Shown here in pieces: positions 1 through 8,063 of a DNA stretch of 13,422 bases. Source of the stretch: Verrucomicrobiales bacterium (GTDB taxonomy: Bacteria > Verrucomicrobiota > Verrucomicrobiia > Verrucomicrobiales > DEV007); assembly GCA_023253615.1 (NCBI GenBank), contig JALRFZ010000163.1, positions 1-13,422 on the forward strand. The letters are read 5' to 3'. The notes under the pieces are model-generated. The model ran no database searches and was not told the DNA's origin. It worked only from the letters and a program-made list of their open reading frames with translations. Position numbers and translations under genes: made by a program. Numbering within the stretch: the first letter of the stretch is position 1; each line of letters begins with the position of its first letter.

Positions 1-3000
1 CAATTTTTGTCGTGTAATGTGACGATAAAACCATGGGGTCAAATTGCCGAATGAGATCCGTCCTTGATCGTCGGTGTATGCACTTCTCGTCTCCGGCTTG
101 CCCACCGCCGATTCCGGTTCGATCAAAAGACGCCAGGAATGGAGAGTGCCGGCGTTTGGCGTGATCACCCGCAGCCTCCAAGTGCCGGCAACCGGCAGTC
201 CGGCGAGTTCCGACAGTGGCTCGGTCGGGCCATAGGTATCTTTTGTGAAATTGCTCGTGGTAATGTAGCGCGGAGGTGCCGCGCGATCATCGAAGATGAT
301 TCGCTGAAGGCCACGGGCTTCGCTGTTGATATCGATGAGTTCCACCACCTTGCCGCCCGGATGGATCAAGAACATGCGTGCCTGCATGTGGGTGCTGTTC
401 ACTTCCAGCCGGACGGATTTCACGGGCATGTCGCTTTCCACCGCAAGGGGGAAATCACGCACCACGTTGCTGGTGAAAGCTCCACCGGTGGCCGCGAAAG
501 CCGGATCCTCCGCCACCAACCGCACGGGGACTCCCGCCCGCACGCTGCCATCGGCCGCGGTGACGATCCCCGAGAGTGAAGCGACCGGAAAAGCCTGGAC
601 ATTCAGGCGGGATACATGGCGCGAAAGTGGACGCCAGGTGAGCGGTGCGGCAGAGGCGAATTCATACCCGTTCCTCTCAAAAACCAGGTCGAGATCATTC
701 GAATACACTTCGAGTTGGAAATCACCGGACACGCCCGTCATGGTCTCGTGGAGGGGGGTTCGGGATTCCGCATCCACGGCGGTCACCCTCACCCCTGCCA
801 AAGGTCCTTGCTCTGTATTGACCGTTCCGGAAAGCTGGAAGGTTCGTCTTACATCGATGGGATAGGTTTCCGTGACTCCAGACGCCACGGGCAGCATGGC
901 GCGCGGGTAGCGCCATTTTCCAGGTTGGTAAAACAGCCATTCCTTCGGAGGAGTTCCTCCGGCAGTGGGCATGAAAAGATAATTGCCCGACGGCAAGTCC
1001 GCGAACCGCGCCATCCCCTGCGCGTTGGTCCACGCAGTGTGTCGATCGCTGACGAGATGCCGCTGCGCCTGGATTTCCAGAGTCCACGTGCGTCGGAATG
1101 ACTCACCCTGTGATGTCGCGGTCGGGTAGGGCAGGCGGAGCTTCAACTGCCAGATACCTCCCGGAAGTCCGTGAAACGGCCCGACCGCATCCATTCGTCG
1201 GGTAGTGGTGAGCACTTCTCCCGAATCATTGGTGAAACTGCGGTACTGCATCTGAATCGGGCCCAGTTCGATTTTTTGACCGTCCGGAGCATACAGTTCA
1301 TAAATCAGATCCTCTCTGCCTGAATATTCACCGGAAATCAATTCGGCACTGCCGCCGTCATGGCGCAAAGTGATGCCAGTGATCCGGTCGAACTCGTTGC
1401 TTTGGATCGTGACCGGCTCGAGGTAGGTCTCGCTTTCATGAACCAACCATATCGATGAGTTTTCTCCTTTTACGCCGGACTGCAGAACGACGTTGCTCGT
1501 CTCCGTGACGCGTGCCGCCATCATCTGCAGTCCGGGAATCGGCGCCCCGGCTTCACTCACTGCGAGAGTGATTTCGGATCCGATGGCCTGCAAGACGGGC
1601 GTTGGAGCCGTGATGCCTGGTTCGTCGCCTCCTGGTATCTGGAATTCAAGTGGATCCGCCGACCAGTCGAGGGCGGAATCGATCCCGCTTATTTGATATG
1701 AACCGGGATAGACCCGTGAGGTCATGGCGTTCCATCCGGGCATCCTTGCCATGCCGCTGCTATCCGTCACCACCTGACGGTCATAACCAAAAGGACCCGT
1801 GACCCTGATCCGCGAATTCGGGGCGGGGCCTCCGGAAGAGTTGCGAACCTCGATCAAGGGTGGCTCCTGGAAAGGAGGAATTGTCAGATCCCTGCGGCCG
1901 GCCACAGAATCCACGCCCACCGGTATGGCATAAACAGCTCCGTCCGCCGGGCCCCATTTCCCATTGATTTTCAGGTTTCTGGAGCCGAATTCGAGCCCAT
2001 TCATCACATAATCTCCCGAATCATCCGTGGTGGATTGCGCAAGAGGGAAGTCGCTCCCCACGGCCGTAAGCATGAGGGGAAGTTCCGGGATCCCTGGAAG
2101 GCCTGGCTCATCCACCGCATTCCGCCCTTGGATGGTCACTTTCCCGAAAATGCCCAGATTGCCGGTCATTGGCAGCACGGCATCCGTGATAACGGGACTG
2201 CGTGACAAATCATACGTGGACGTATGGCCTCGGAATGGAAAGTATATCGGCTGGAAGGAATCGTAATACGGTTGGATGCGATAAGAACCCGGAGCCAAGC
2301 CGCTGAAGGTGAACTTCCCCTGGGAATCCGTTGTCGCGGTGCGCTCGGTGGACATCGCGCGTTTCGATTCGACAATCACCAGGTCGGCGCTCTCGATGGG
2401 CACGTAAGGTCGATGCCCAAGGTCGGATCCGGTGACGCCCACCCGAATTTGCCAGTCGCCGATCACGTTGATGCCGTGTTCACTGGCGAATTGCTGGAAG
2501 CCTCCGCCCAGCCAGAGATCGACCTCATGATCTCCGGCCGAGAGTGTCTGGATGCGCCCGGATCCAAAGGCCGGCATGTCGAAAAGCTGACGCCCCCCCC
2601 AAGTGTAGGACTGCAATGGCAAACTCACGTGAAAGACCATGCTTCTTCCCTGCAATTCCGCTGGAATCTCCCCCAGCCGGATCTTGAGCTTGAAGGTGTC
2701 GATGAAGGGAAAGGCATCCGGCACGAAGAAATGGAGGGCGCAACCGTAGTTGCGGTTGATGGTCCAGGGTTTCTGTTTGAAGGGGACGAAGTTCGCACCA
2801 TCGAACAGGGTCGCCTCGAAAGCCGGAAAGCCATGCTCTTCCTGTGGCACGGCGAAAACCATCTGCCCTGCGGCCGGATCGCCATTTGGAAGGGTGGCCG
2901 TGCCGGAGATGGACCGATTGAAAGGCATCAGGCGCAGTTCGCTCTTGTTCTCATCAAGTGTGCTGCGGCCCAGCGCTGCAACGGTATGCGCACTGGCCGA

Positions 3001-4959
3001 GAGCGAGCGCAGGCCACCCGGGAATGGCACCTCGACGTCATCGACCATGGTCCATGTGCCCTCGGCATTGCGGAAAAAATAGTGCATCTTTTGGGTGCCG
3101 CCGGATGTCCCGGAAATCAAGATGCCCTCACCCGCGGCAGCCACCTGCGCACCCCAGTCCGTAACGCCAGCGGGTGCGGGTATTTCCTCCACCTCGAGCG
3201 TGGTCGCTTTTCGAATCACCCTCACCATGCCGGCCTGCGGGGTGGCCAGGAGCAGGAAGTCATTGCCCGCCACAAGCCGGCCCGCGTTCAAACCAGGGAA
3301 ATCGATTTGGGGTCCATCCCACACCGGTCCCGTATCGTCGAGGGAAACGGTTCTCAAGTGCATCCCATCCGGTGTCTGCAACGAGCGTTTCAGGACGAAG
3401 GCATGGTTGCCCACGATTCCGATGTCGATGATTCCGGGAGTCCAGTCGGCGAGGATGTCCCACCGAGTCGGCAACATCATCCATTGGTTTCCCTGTTTGA
3501 CAAAGTAGTGCAGCTTGGTTGGCGCGGCGGGGCCCGATCCCACGACCACCGTCGGGTCTTCGGCCAACACTTCAAACTGAGTGCCCGAGCTGGCGATGGC
3601 ATAACGTTCGCCCACGGCGACCAATTTTCCCAACTGTGGGTGGGCTTCGTGATCATAGTCACTACCTTGCTCGATGCCTCTGACGGCCAAGGGAGGGAAG
3701 AAACCGAAGGAACCCGGCATATCATAAAGATAGACCGCGCCATAGACGTGTTTTCTCGCTCTGACCTGACCGAAATACAGATTGTACCACAATTCCATCC
3801 CGGTGCCGGGCGCGCCCACGGCAATCCCTCCCCCTCCTATCGAGATGCTCTCGCCGAAGCGCGCGCCCTCATAGACGCGACTGGGGTTCTTCGCGGAATA
3901 TGCCTGCGTAGCCTGCTCCCAATCATTCAGCGTATCGAGCAGGGTCCAGCGGCCATCAAGCAATTGGTAGGCATACACCACCCCCACGTCATCAACCCTT
4001 GGCGCTGGCAGAACTCCAGCCATGATCAGGTAGTTGTTCAGCAGCTTCCCATATCCTCTTATATTTTGCCCCATGCTGACTTTCCCTTCATAAGGAAGGG
4101 CTCCAATCGCGAGGGTATCGCCCAGCGCACGGTCATGAATCAGTCTTTCTCCGAAAAGCTCCAGATCATACCCCGGCACGCCCACCAGCACCAGACCGTC
4201 GTGGACCCGCACGATGTTCGCCTCGCCGTCGATCACGAGGCGGGCGGAATCCCGCTCGCCGAAGATCCCCCCCTCGCCGAGCGGCCGGAACAACGGATCG
4301 ATGGCGACCGGGTAGGTGGCACCCATGTCATCGACGTGGATTTCGAACCCTCCCGCAGCCGCGCCAGACCGGAAATGCGCTGGCAACACCTTGCCCATGG
4401 CGTCAGTGACGTGCAGGGCTTCGTAGAGCCATTCGGAGCCGCCTTCGTCAGAGATAAAGGCAACGGCACCTTCCTCCACACGGGCGATCCTCGCGTTGCC
4501 GCTGGTGGCCAGCTCGAGGATGAGCGGTTCGCCGGACGCGCCACCCCGGCGATGATGCACGACGTAAGTGTGTTTGAAGCCCTCCGCGCCGCTGCGGATT
4601 TCACGGCTGACATTTTCCCGGACGAAATAAAGCCGCTCAGGATCCGCCTCGACCGACCGGAGGGCACCCGGCTCTTCGGATTCACCGTCGCCGCGCCGGT
4701 ATCCGGAAACGCAGAAGCTGAGGCGGAACCCCTCTCTGGTAAATAGGCTGGCGGCCTCATCGGCGGTCACCGCCAAGTCGTGGCCGGGATGATAAGCCCG
4801 CCAGAGAGGGCCGGCATGCCGCTCGACAAGCCCGGAAATGTCAATAAAGGGGGCGGGATATGGCAGGATTTGGGAAAACGCGGAGCTGCAAGCAAAGGCG
4901 AAGACCACACTGGTCGCGGAAAGCAAGCCCCGCAAATTCCCGCGGATTTCCTTTTTCAT
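1..4959 (-). CDS. Giant secreted multidomain protein: FG-GAP propeller, Cna-B-like and nested P-type domains (3' end outside window)
   Basis: Seen: the frame is open for 1653 codons from ATG at 4959 to the window edge, with no in-frame stop. Residues 1-29 form a signal peptide (MKKE..., hydrophobic core, AFS before Gln). Residues 216-224 read YPVAIDPLF, a motif that ends the N-terminal module of many secreted FG-GAP proteins. An FG-GAP repeat lies near residue 368 (FGESISIGGGGIAVGAPG, then GAVYLY), inside a propeller-like region of about residues 230-680. From residue 682 come carboxypeptidase-regulatory/Cna-B-like domains (about 682, 857-900, 929-997, 1031-1095, 1130-1330, 1370-1455, 1464-1650). 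P-type domains lie at about 1180-1297 (degenerate) and 1494-1613 (clear: TWRLRVITPNAGTLHSWRLL). No protease domain is visible. Inference: it is a surface or extracellular adhesion or matrix protein; the sorting signal, if any, is beyond the window. GGGAG upstream is only a weak ribosome site. I am sure of the gene and domains, not of a function. Confidence 0.93.
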   Translation of the reverse strand, partial: MKKEIRGNLRGLLSATSVVFAFACSSAFSQILPYPAPFIDISGLVERHAGPLWRAYHPGHDLAVTADEAASLFTREGFRLSFCVSGYRRGDGESEEPGALRSVEADPERLYFVRENVSREIRSGAEGFKHTYVVHHRRGGASGEPLILELATSGNARIARVEEGAVAFISDEGGSEWLYEALHVTDAMGKVLPAHFRSGAAAGGFEIHVDDMGATYPVAIDPLFRPLGEGGIFGERDSARLVIDGEANIVRVHDGLVLVGVPGYDLELFGERLIHDRALGDTLAIGALPYEGKVSMGQNIRGYGKLLNNYLIMAGVLPAPRVDDVGVVYAYQLLDGRWTLLDTLNDWEQATQAYSAKNPSRVYEGARFGESISIGGGGIAVGAPGTGMELWYNLYFGQVRARKHVYGAVYLYDMPGSFGFFPPLAVRGIEQGSDYDHEAHPQLGKLVAVGERYAIASSGTQFEVLAEDPTVVVGSGPAAPTKLHYFVKQGNQWMMLPTRWDILADWTPGIIDIGIVGNHAFVLKRSLQTPDGMHLRTVSLDDTGPVWDGPQIDFPGLNAGRLVAGNDFLLLATPQAGMVRVIRKATTLEVEEIPAPAGVTDWGAQVAAAGEGILISGTSGGTQKMHYFFRNAEGTWTMVDDVEVPFPGGLRSLSASAHTVAALGRSTLDENKSELRLMPFNRSISGTATLPNGDPAAGQMVFAVPQEEHGFPAFEATLFDGANFVPFKQKPWTINRNYGCALHFFVPDAFPFIDTFKLKIRLGEIPAELQGRSMVFHVSLPLQSYTWGGRQLFDMPAFGSGRIQTLSAGDHEVDLWLGGGFQQFASEHGINVIGDWQIRVGVTGSDLGHRPYVPIESADLVIVESKRAMSTERTATTDSQGKFTFSGLAPGSYRIQPYYDSFQPIYFPFRGHTSTYDLSRSPVITDAVLPMTGNLGIFGKVTIQGRNAVDEPGLPGIPELPLMLTAVGSDFPLAQSTTDDSGDYVMNGLEFGSRNLKINGKWGPADGAVYAIPVGVDSVAGRRDLTIPPFQEPPLIEVRNSSGGPAPNSRIRVTGPFGYDRQVVTDSSGMARMPGWNAMTSRVYPGSYQISGIDSALDWSADPLEFQIPGGDEPGITAPTPVLQAIGSEITLAVSEAGAPIPGLQMMAARVTETSNVVLQSGVKGENSSIWLVHESETYLEPVTIQSNEFDRITGITLRHDGGSAELISGEYSGREDLIYELYAPDGQKIELGPIQMQYRSFTNDSGEVLTTTRRMDAVGPFHGLPGGIWQLKLRLPYPTATSQGESFRRTWTLEIQAQRHLVSDRHTAWTNAQGMARFADLPSGNYLFMPTAGGTPPKEWLFYQPGKWRYPRAMLPVASGVTETYPIDVRRTFQLSGTVNTEQGPLAGVRVTAVDAESRTPLHETMTGVSGDFQLEVYSNDLDLVFERNGYEFASAAPLTWRPLSRHVSRLNVQAFPVASLSGIVTAADGSVRAGVPVRLVAEDPAFAATGGAFTSNVVRDFPLAVESDMPVKSVRLEVNSTHMQARMFLIHPGGKVVELIDINSEARGLQRIIFDDRAAPPRYITTSNFTKDTYGPTEPLSELAGLPVAGTWRLRVITPNAGTLHSWRLLIEPESAVGKPETRSAYTDDQGRISFGNLTPWFYRHITRQKL

Positions 4960-5034
4960 CCCTCGGCTCCCTTTCCCTTCAAGGAGCGGGGGGGTGCAAG
5001 GAGATTGAAACTTCCGAAGACCTTTCATCAAAAA

Positions 5035-5062
5035 ATTGTAGCGGACGACCGCGGTTCCGCAA
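5035..5062 (-). promoter_or_regulatory. Possible sigma70-type promoter of the giant secreted protein gene
   Basis: On the minus strand TTGCGG (5062-5057) is followed after 16 bases by TACAAT (5040-5035), a five-of-six match to the -10 consensus, about 75 bases before the ATG at 4959. The -35 element is weak. The spacer contains the palindrome ACCGCGGT (5048-5055) within a GCGGA/TCCGC inverted repeat (5041-5060), which could be an operator. Prediction by eye only. Confidence 0.35.
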
Positions 5063-5133
5063 GGCGCTTCCGATCGTTGAGGATCCTCCTTTTCGTAACA
5101 TGGACCTCCATTCGCCTCCTACGAAGCACTCAA

Positions 5134-5196
5134 CCGGTTTATTTTTAACGAATTCACGGAGACGGGAAAATTCACGGGCCCGGTTCATTTTTTTCG
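5134..5196. repeat. Interleaved pair of direct repeats in an AT-rich patch
   Basis: A 17-base unit beginning CCGGTT and running into ATTTTT then CG occurs at 5134-5150 and 5180-5196 (14 of 17 bases identical). Between the copies AATTCACGG occurs twice, at 5151-5159 and 5169-5177. The patch lies about 175-240 bases upstream of the giant gene's start and is clearly richer in A+T than its surroundings. It could be a regulator-binding region or a small local duplication. Confidence 0.6.
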
Positions 5197-5673
5197 TCTT
5201 TTTCGAAGCGCGCCGCCTGTCGCTGCTGCGGATCTCGGTCGGGATCCTCGAAAAGTGGCCCCGGTAACGGATGTCGGCCATGATGACTTTCACCGTTGCC
5301 TTCACCGCTCGAAGACGGGATTCAACTCTCGGGAATCCAGCTCCGGGCCCTCGAGGAGTCGACCTCGATGGAGAGGGCCGTGAAGCGGATCACCAACCGC
5401 CATCACGTCCGCGCGCCACTCAACGCGGCGATGATCTTCGCGACCCTGACCGTGCGAGTTCACCGCTTGATCGCCTCGACTTTGCCCGAACCATTTCGAC
5501 TGGGCTTGGAAAAACCACGACCTGGCTGGGCCGGTCGCAGACTTTCCCGCGATACTTCGTTGATCCGCCCGAACACGATAAGAGGCATCTCCTACACGAC
5601 CGACGGAGCAGCAATACGCCCAGGAACTGATTGTCCGTGCGTTCCGAATCACGTGAAGCGAATGGGCAGATCG

Positions 5674-7200
5674 CTAGACAGCAGACGGAGGGAGGGATGT
5701 CGCGACAGGACCCCACTCCGCAGGGTCCGTAGCGAGCTGCCCGACATGCGATGAGCCCCCGGAATCGACGGACTCCTCTTCTGACAAGGATCCCCGGAAG
5801 TGCAGATAACGGTGATCCCCTCTGCGGTGGCCGCCGCTCAGAACGGTCTTTACGGTCTCAAGAAGGATGAAGAAATCGAGGAAGAGCCCCATGTGCTTCA
5901 TATAATACAGGTCGTATTCCAGTTTGCGGGCGGCGTCTTCCACCGAGCCTCCATAAGGAAACTTCACCTGTGCCCATCCGGTGATTCCCGGTTGGATGAG
6001 GAGCCGCTCACGATAAAAGGGCACCTGACGCGAAAGCTCGTCCACCATCGCCACCTGCTCCGGCCGCGGGCCGACAAATGACATCTCGCCACGAAGGACG
6101 TTGAGCAATTGGGGGATCTCATCGATGCGGAAGGCGCGCAGAAAGCGTCCCGCCCAAAAGATCCGATCCTGTTCGTCGGTCGCCCAGCGGGCTTCCCGGT
6201 TCGGAGCGGATTCGTGCATCGTCCTCAGTTTCAGCAGGGTGAAAGGGCGGCCGAAACGACCTGCCCGTTGTTGGCGGAAGATCAGTGGCCCGGGAGAGGA
6301 AAGTCGGACGAGAAGCGCTCCAAACCCGAAAAAGGGTGCGAGGAGAAGGAGAAAAAGAGAAGCCAGAAAAAGGTCCGATAGGCGCTTGACCTTCCGGATA
6401 TAGAAGAGCTGCGACTGTTGGGACGCCCGGAAAAGCCACGAGTCCGTCACCAGCTCGAGCGGCACCGCCTGGTAGGAATCCTCGCAGAGGTCCGACAAGG
6501 AAAAAATTTCCGTTCCCTCATATCGCAGGGACCGGAGTGCTTCCGCAATCGACGGAGTCGCGAAGTGACGATCCCGGACGAGAACGGCGTCGGGAGCGCC
6601 CGCACCAAAGGCCGCTCTCCCGATCGCTTCGATGGAAGCAAGGACGGGAATCGAAGAGACCGGCTCGTAACCAGAGGCGGTAACGAGGGCAAGTGGCCTT
6701 GATTCCTGGTCCCAGATCGCGAAGAGCTTCGAGGCAACCGCCTCATCCTCTCTTGAGGCCACCAAGCATGAAACCGCGGCATGGCCGTTCCGAAGTTGGC
6801 GCGACGCAAAGAGATGCCGCAGGGTCAGCATGGGAACCAACAGGCAAAGGGAGACGAAAAGAACGCCCCTGCCGACCCGGGCATCGAAAACCAGTGAACC
6901 GGTGATGAGAACGGAAAGCAGCAGACCAAGGAGTCCGATCAAGAGCCATCGGGCTTCTTTCAACCAGTCCTTCGAGCCGGGCGTCGGGGAATACAGCCCC
7001 CCAACGTAAAGAACCGCCGGCAAAACCAAAGAGGAAAGCGCCACCCCCGGCGCATAGACGACGAGCTTCCCGATGGCCCCCTCTTCAAAACGGAGGAAGC
7101 TGCCCAGCGCGAACGAGAGCCAGACGAGAAGGAAATCGGCAAGGAAAAAACCAACTCCAAGCCGAAGGTGGCGGGAAGAACGGAGGCTGGAAAAACCCAT
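5674..7200 (-). CDS. Exopolysaccharide polyprenyl-phosphate sugar-1-phosphate transferase (WbaP/WcaJ-like)
   Basis: It transfers a sugar-1-phosphate from a nucleotide sugar to undecaprenyl phosphate in the inner membrane, starting exopolysaccharide repeat-unit synthesis (family knowledge). Seen: 508 residues with hydrophobic segments at about 13-33, 47-70, 85-103 and 112-130, a Rossmann-like middle region (about 140-260), and the bacterial sugar transferase domain from about 270 to 455. That domain begins KVKRLSDLFLA with a membrane hairpin (277-300), then SSPGPLIFRQQRAGRFGRPF and LKLRTM (323-328). The catalytic Asp-Glu pair is D360-E361 in RIDEIPQLLNVLRGEMSFVG, followed by GPRPEQ (377-382) and PGITGWAQV (404-412). 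Length is close to the usual 460-480 plus an unusual hydrophilic tail (about 460-508). ATG at 7200 is 45 bases after the export lipoprotein gene's stop, so they are probably co-transcribed. No good Shine-Dalgarno is present. The sugar transferred cannot be told from sequence. Confidence 0.95.
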   Translation of the reverse strand: MGFSSLRSSRHLRLGVGFFLADFLLVWLSFALGSFLRFEEGAIGKLVVYAPGVALSSLVLPAVLYVGGLYSPTPGSKDWLKEARWLLIGLLGLLLSVLITGSLVFDARVGRGVLFVSLCLLVPMLTLRHLFASRQLRNGHAAVSCLVASREDEAVASKLFAIWDQESRPLALVTASGYEPVSSIPVLASIEAIGRAAFGAGAPDAVLVRDRHFATPSIAEALRSLRYEGTEIFSLSDLCEDSYQAVPLELVTDSWLFRASQQSQLFYIRKVKRLSDLFLASLFLLLLAPFFGFGALLVRLSSPGPLIFRQQRAGRFGRPFTLLKLRTMHESAPNREARWATDEQDRIFWAGRFLRAFRIDEIPQLLNVLRGEMSFVGPRPEQVAMVDELSRQVPFYRERLLIQPGITGWAQVKFPYGGSVEDAARKLEYDLYYMKHMGLFLDFFILLETVKTVLSGGHRRGDHRYLHFRGSLSEEESVDSGGSSHVGQLATDPAEWGPVATSLPPSAV

Positions 7201-7245
7201 GGTAAGAGCGGTTGCGAACCGTCGGGGATTTGTTCGGGCTTGCTC

Positions 7246-7986
7246 TCAAAAACCAAAAACCTTCTCGGGAATCACGACAATGTCGCCGTCGCCGATGGGA
7301 GGGTCGGCCGCGGTGCCCTTCTCCACGCCGGCAAGGTCGAGAGGGATTTTGGTCCGCCTTCCTTCGGAATCTTTACGCAGGAGGTGGGCGCGGCCCGTAT
7401 CGGCGAAGTTGGCGAATCCCCCGGTGGAGAGAATCGCTTCGTAGACGCCGAGCTGGCCCGTCTTCGGGAGAGACAGCCGATGTTGGCCCGGACGGTTGAC
7501 GCGCCCGTTCAAATAGATGTTGATCTGGGGAGATGCCGCGGGAGCGGGAGCGGGAGAGAGCGCGACCGAATCCACCGGGGCCCTCCCGATCCGGTCAAGA
7601 AGAACGGTGGCCTTTTTGAGATGCCTCGATTCCAGCTCCGTCTGGAGCCGGTTCCCGGCGCTGGCGAGGGAAAGACCCGCCACCTGGACGCGCCCCACGG
7701 AACGAATGATGACGTCTCCCTGCTCCCGCACCGGGTAGGTGCCATTGAAAGAATCGTCCTCCTCCACGAAGAGCTCCAGGGTGTCACCCGGCTTGATGGG
7801 GCCTCCCACGGACGGGCGCGGAGCGGCGTAGTGGGGCGCGGGTGGCGTTTCCGCAACGGGAATCAGGGGTGGCGGATACGAACCAGGAGGAACCGACCGG
7901 GCAGCTCCGGAAGCTGGCTCATAGGACTTGCAACCCGGCAGTCCCGCAAGGATGGAAAGAGCAAGGAGAAGGACGAAAGGGCGCAT
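7246..7986 (-). CDS. Wza-like polysaccharide export lipoprotein (Poly_export + SLBB)
   Basis: Seen: from ATG at 7986 the protein has 246 residues and begins with a lipoprotein signal, MRPFVLLLALSILAGLPGC, with Cys19 as the lipidation site. The start was chosen for this reason; the frame is also open to ATG 8025 and TTG 8049, which would put extra residues before the signal. After a Pro-rich linker (about 30-62) comes the Poly_export domain (63-132, GPIKPGDTLELFV... GDVIIRSVGRVQVAGLS) and an SLBB domain (about 155-220, INIYLNGRVNRPGQHRL, then AILSTGGFANFADTGRA). The C-terminus is IGDGDIVVIPEKVFGF. Family knowledge: such proteins form the periplasmic and outer-membrane ring that exports capsule or exopolysaccharide. 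E. coli Wza is about 380 residues with a C-terminal membrane helix; this one ends before any such helix, so it probably needs a partner pore. A Pro-Ala insert (144-153) separates the domains. Confidence 0.93.
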   Translation of the reverse strand: MRPFVLLLALSILAGLPGCKSYEPASGAARSVPPGSYPPPLIPVAETPPAPHYAAPRPSVGGPIKPGDTLELFVEEDDSFNGTYPVREQGDVIIRSVGRVQVAGLSLASAGNRLQTELESRHLKKATVLLDRIGRAPVDSVALSPAPAPAASPQINIYLNGRVNRPGQHRLSLPKTGQLGVYEAILSTGGFANFADTGRAHLLRKDSEGRRTKIPLDLAGVEKGTAADPPIGDGDIVVIPEKVFGF

Positions 7987-8063
7987 CGGAACGTTTCGAG
8001 GAAAGGAAAAAGGAAGCGGAGGCATGGGAGAGCCGGGTCCAGCGGGCAAGCTTGCGATCAGGA

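Larger units (their letters stand above)
4960..5673. other. Intergenic region with no recognised gene
   Basis: This gap of 714 bases separates the start of the giant secreted protein gene from the stop codon of the sugar transferase gene, both on the minus strand. The left half holds a candidate promoter, the palindrome GAGGATCCTC (5079-5088) and an AT-rich stretch with direct repeats (5134-5196). The right half (about 5300-5673) has open frames on both strands, but none gives a protein I recognise. A TCGAGG/CCTCGA inverted repeat with a 6-base loop is at 5351-5368. I see no hairpin followed by a T-run that would serve as a terminator for the operon ending at 5674. Confidence 0.6.

Noticed and set aside
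2224..4746. Plus-strand open frame of 840 codons opposite the giant secreted protein gene
   Set aside because: It is in exact codon register with the minus-strand gene and stays open only because that gene avoids TTA, CTA and TCA codons. Its translation has no recognisable domain, while the minus strand has a signal peptide, FG-GAP, Cna-B-like and P-type domains.
4979..5305. Minus-strand open frame of 108 codons with a basic N-terminus, starting GTG
   Set aside because: It overlaps the proposed promoter and the direct repeats upstream of the giant gene, has no recognisable domain, and part of it is simply the translated repeats.
5296..5754. Plus-strand open frame of 152 codons that looked faintly like a transposase fragment
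   Set aside because: No motif could be matched to a named family, and its last part overlaps the sugar transferase gene on the other strand.
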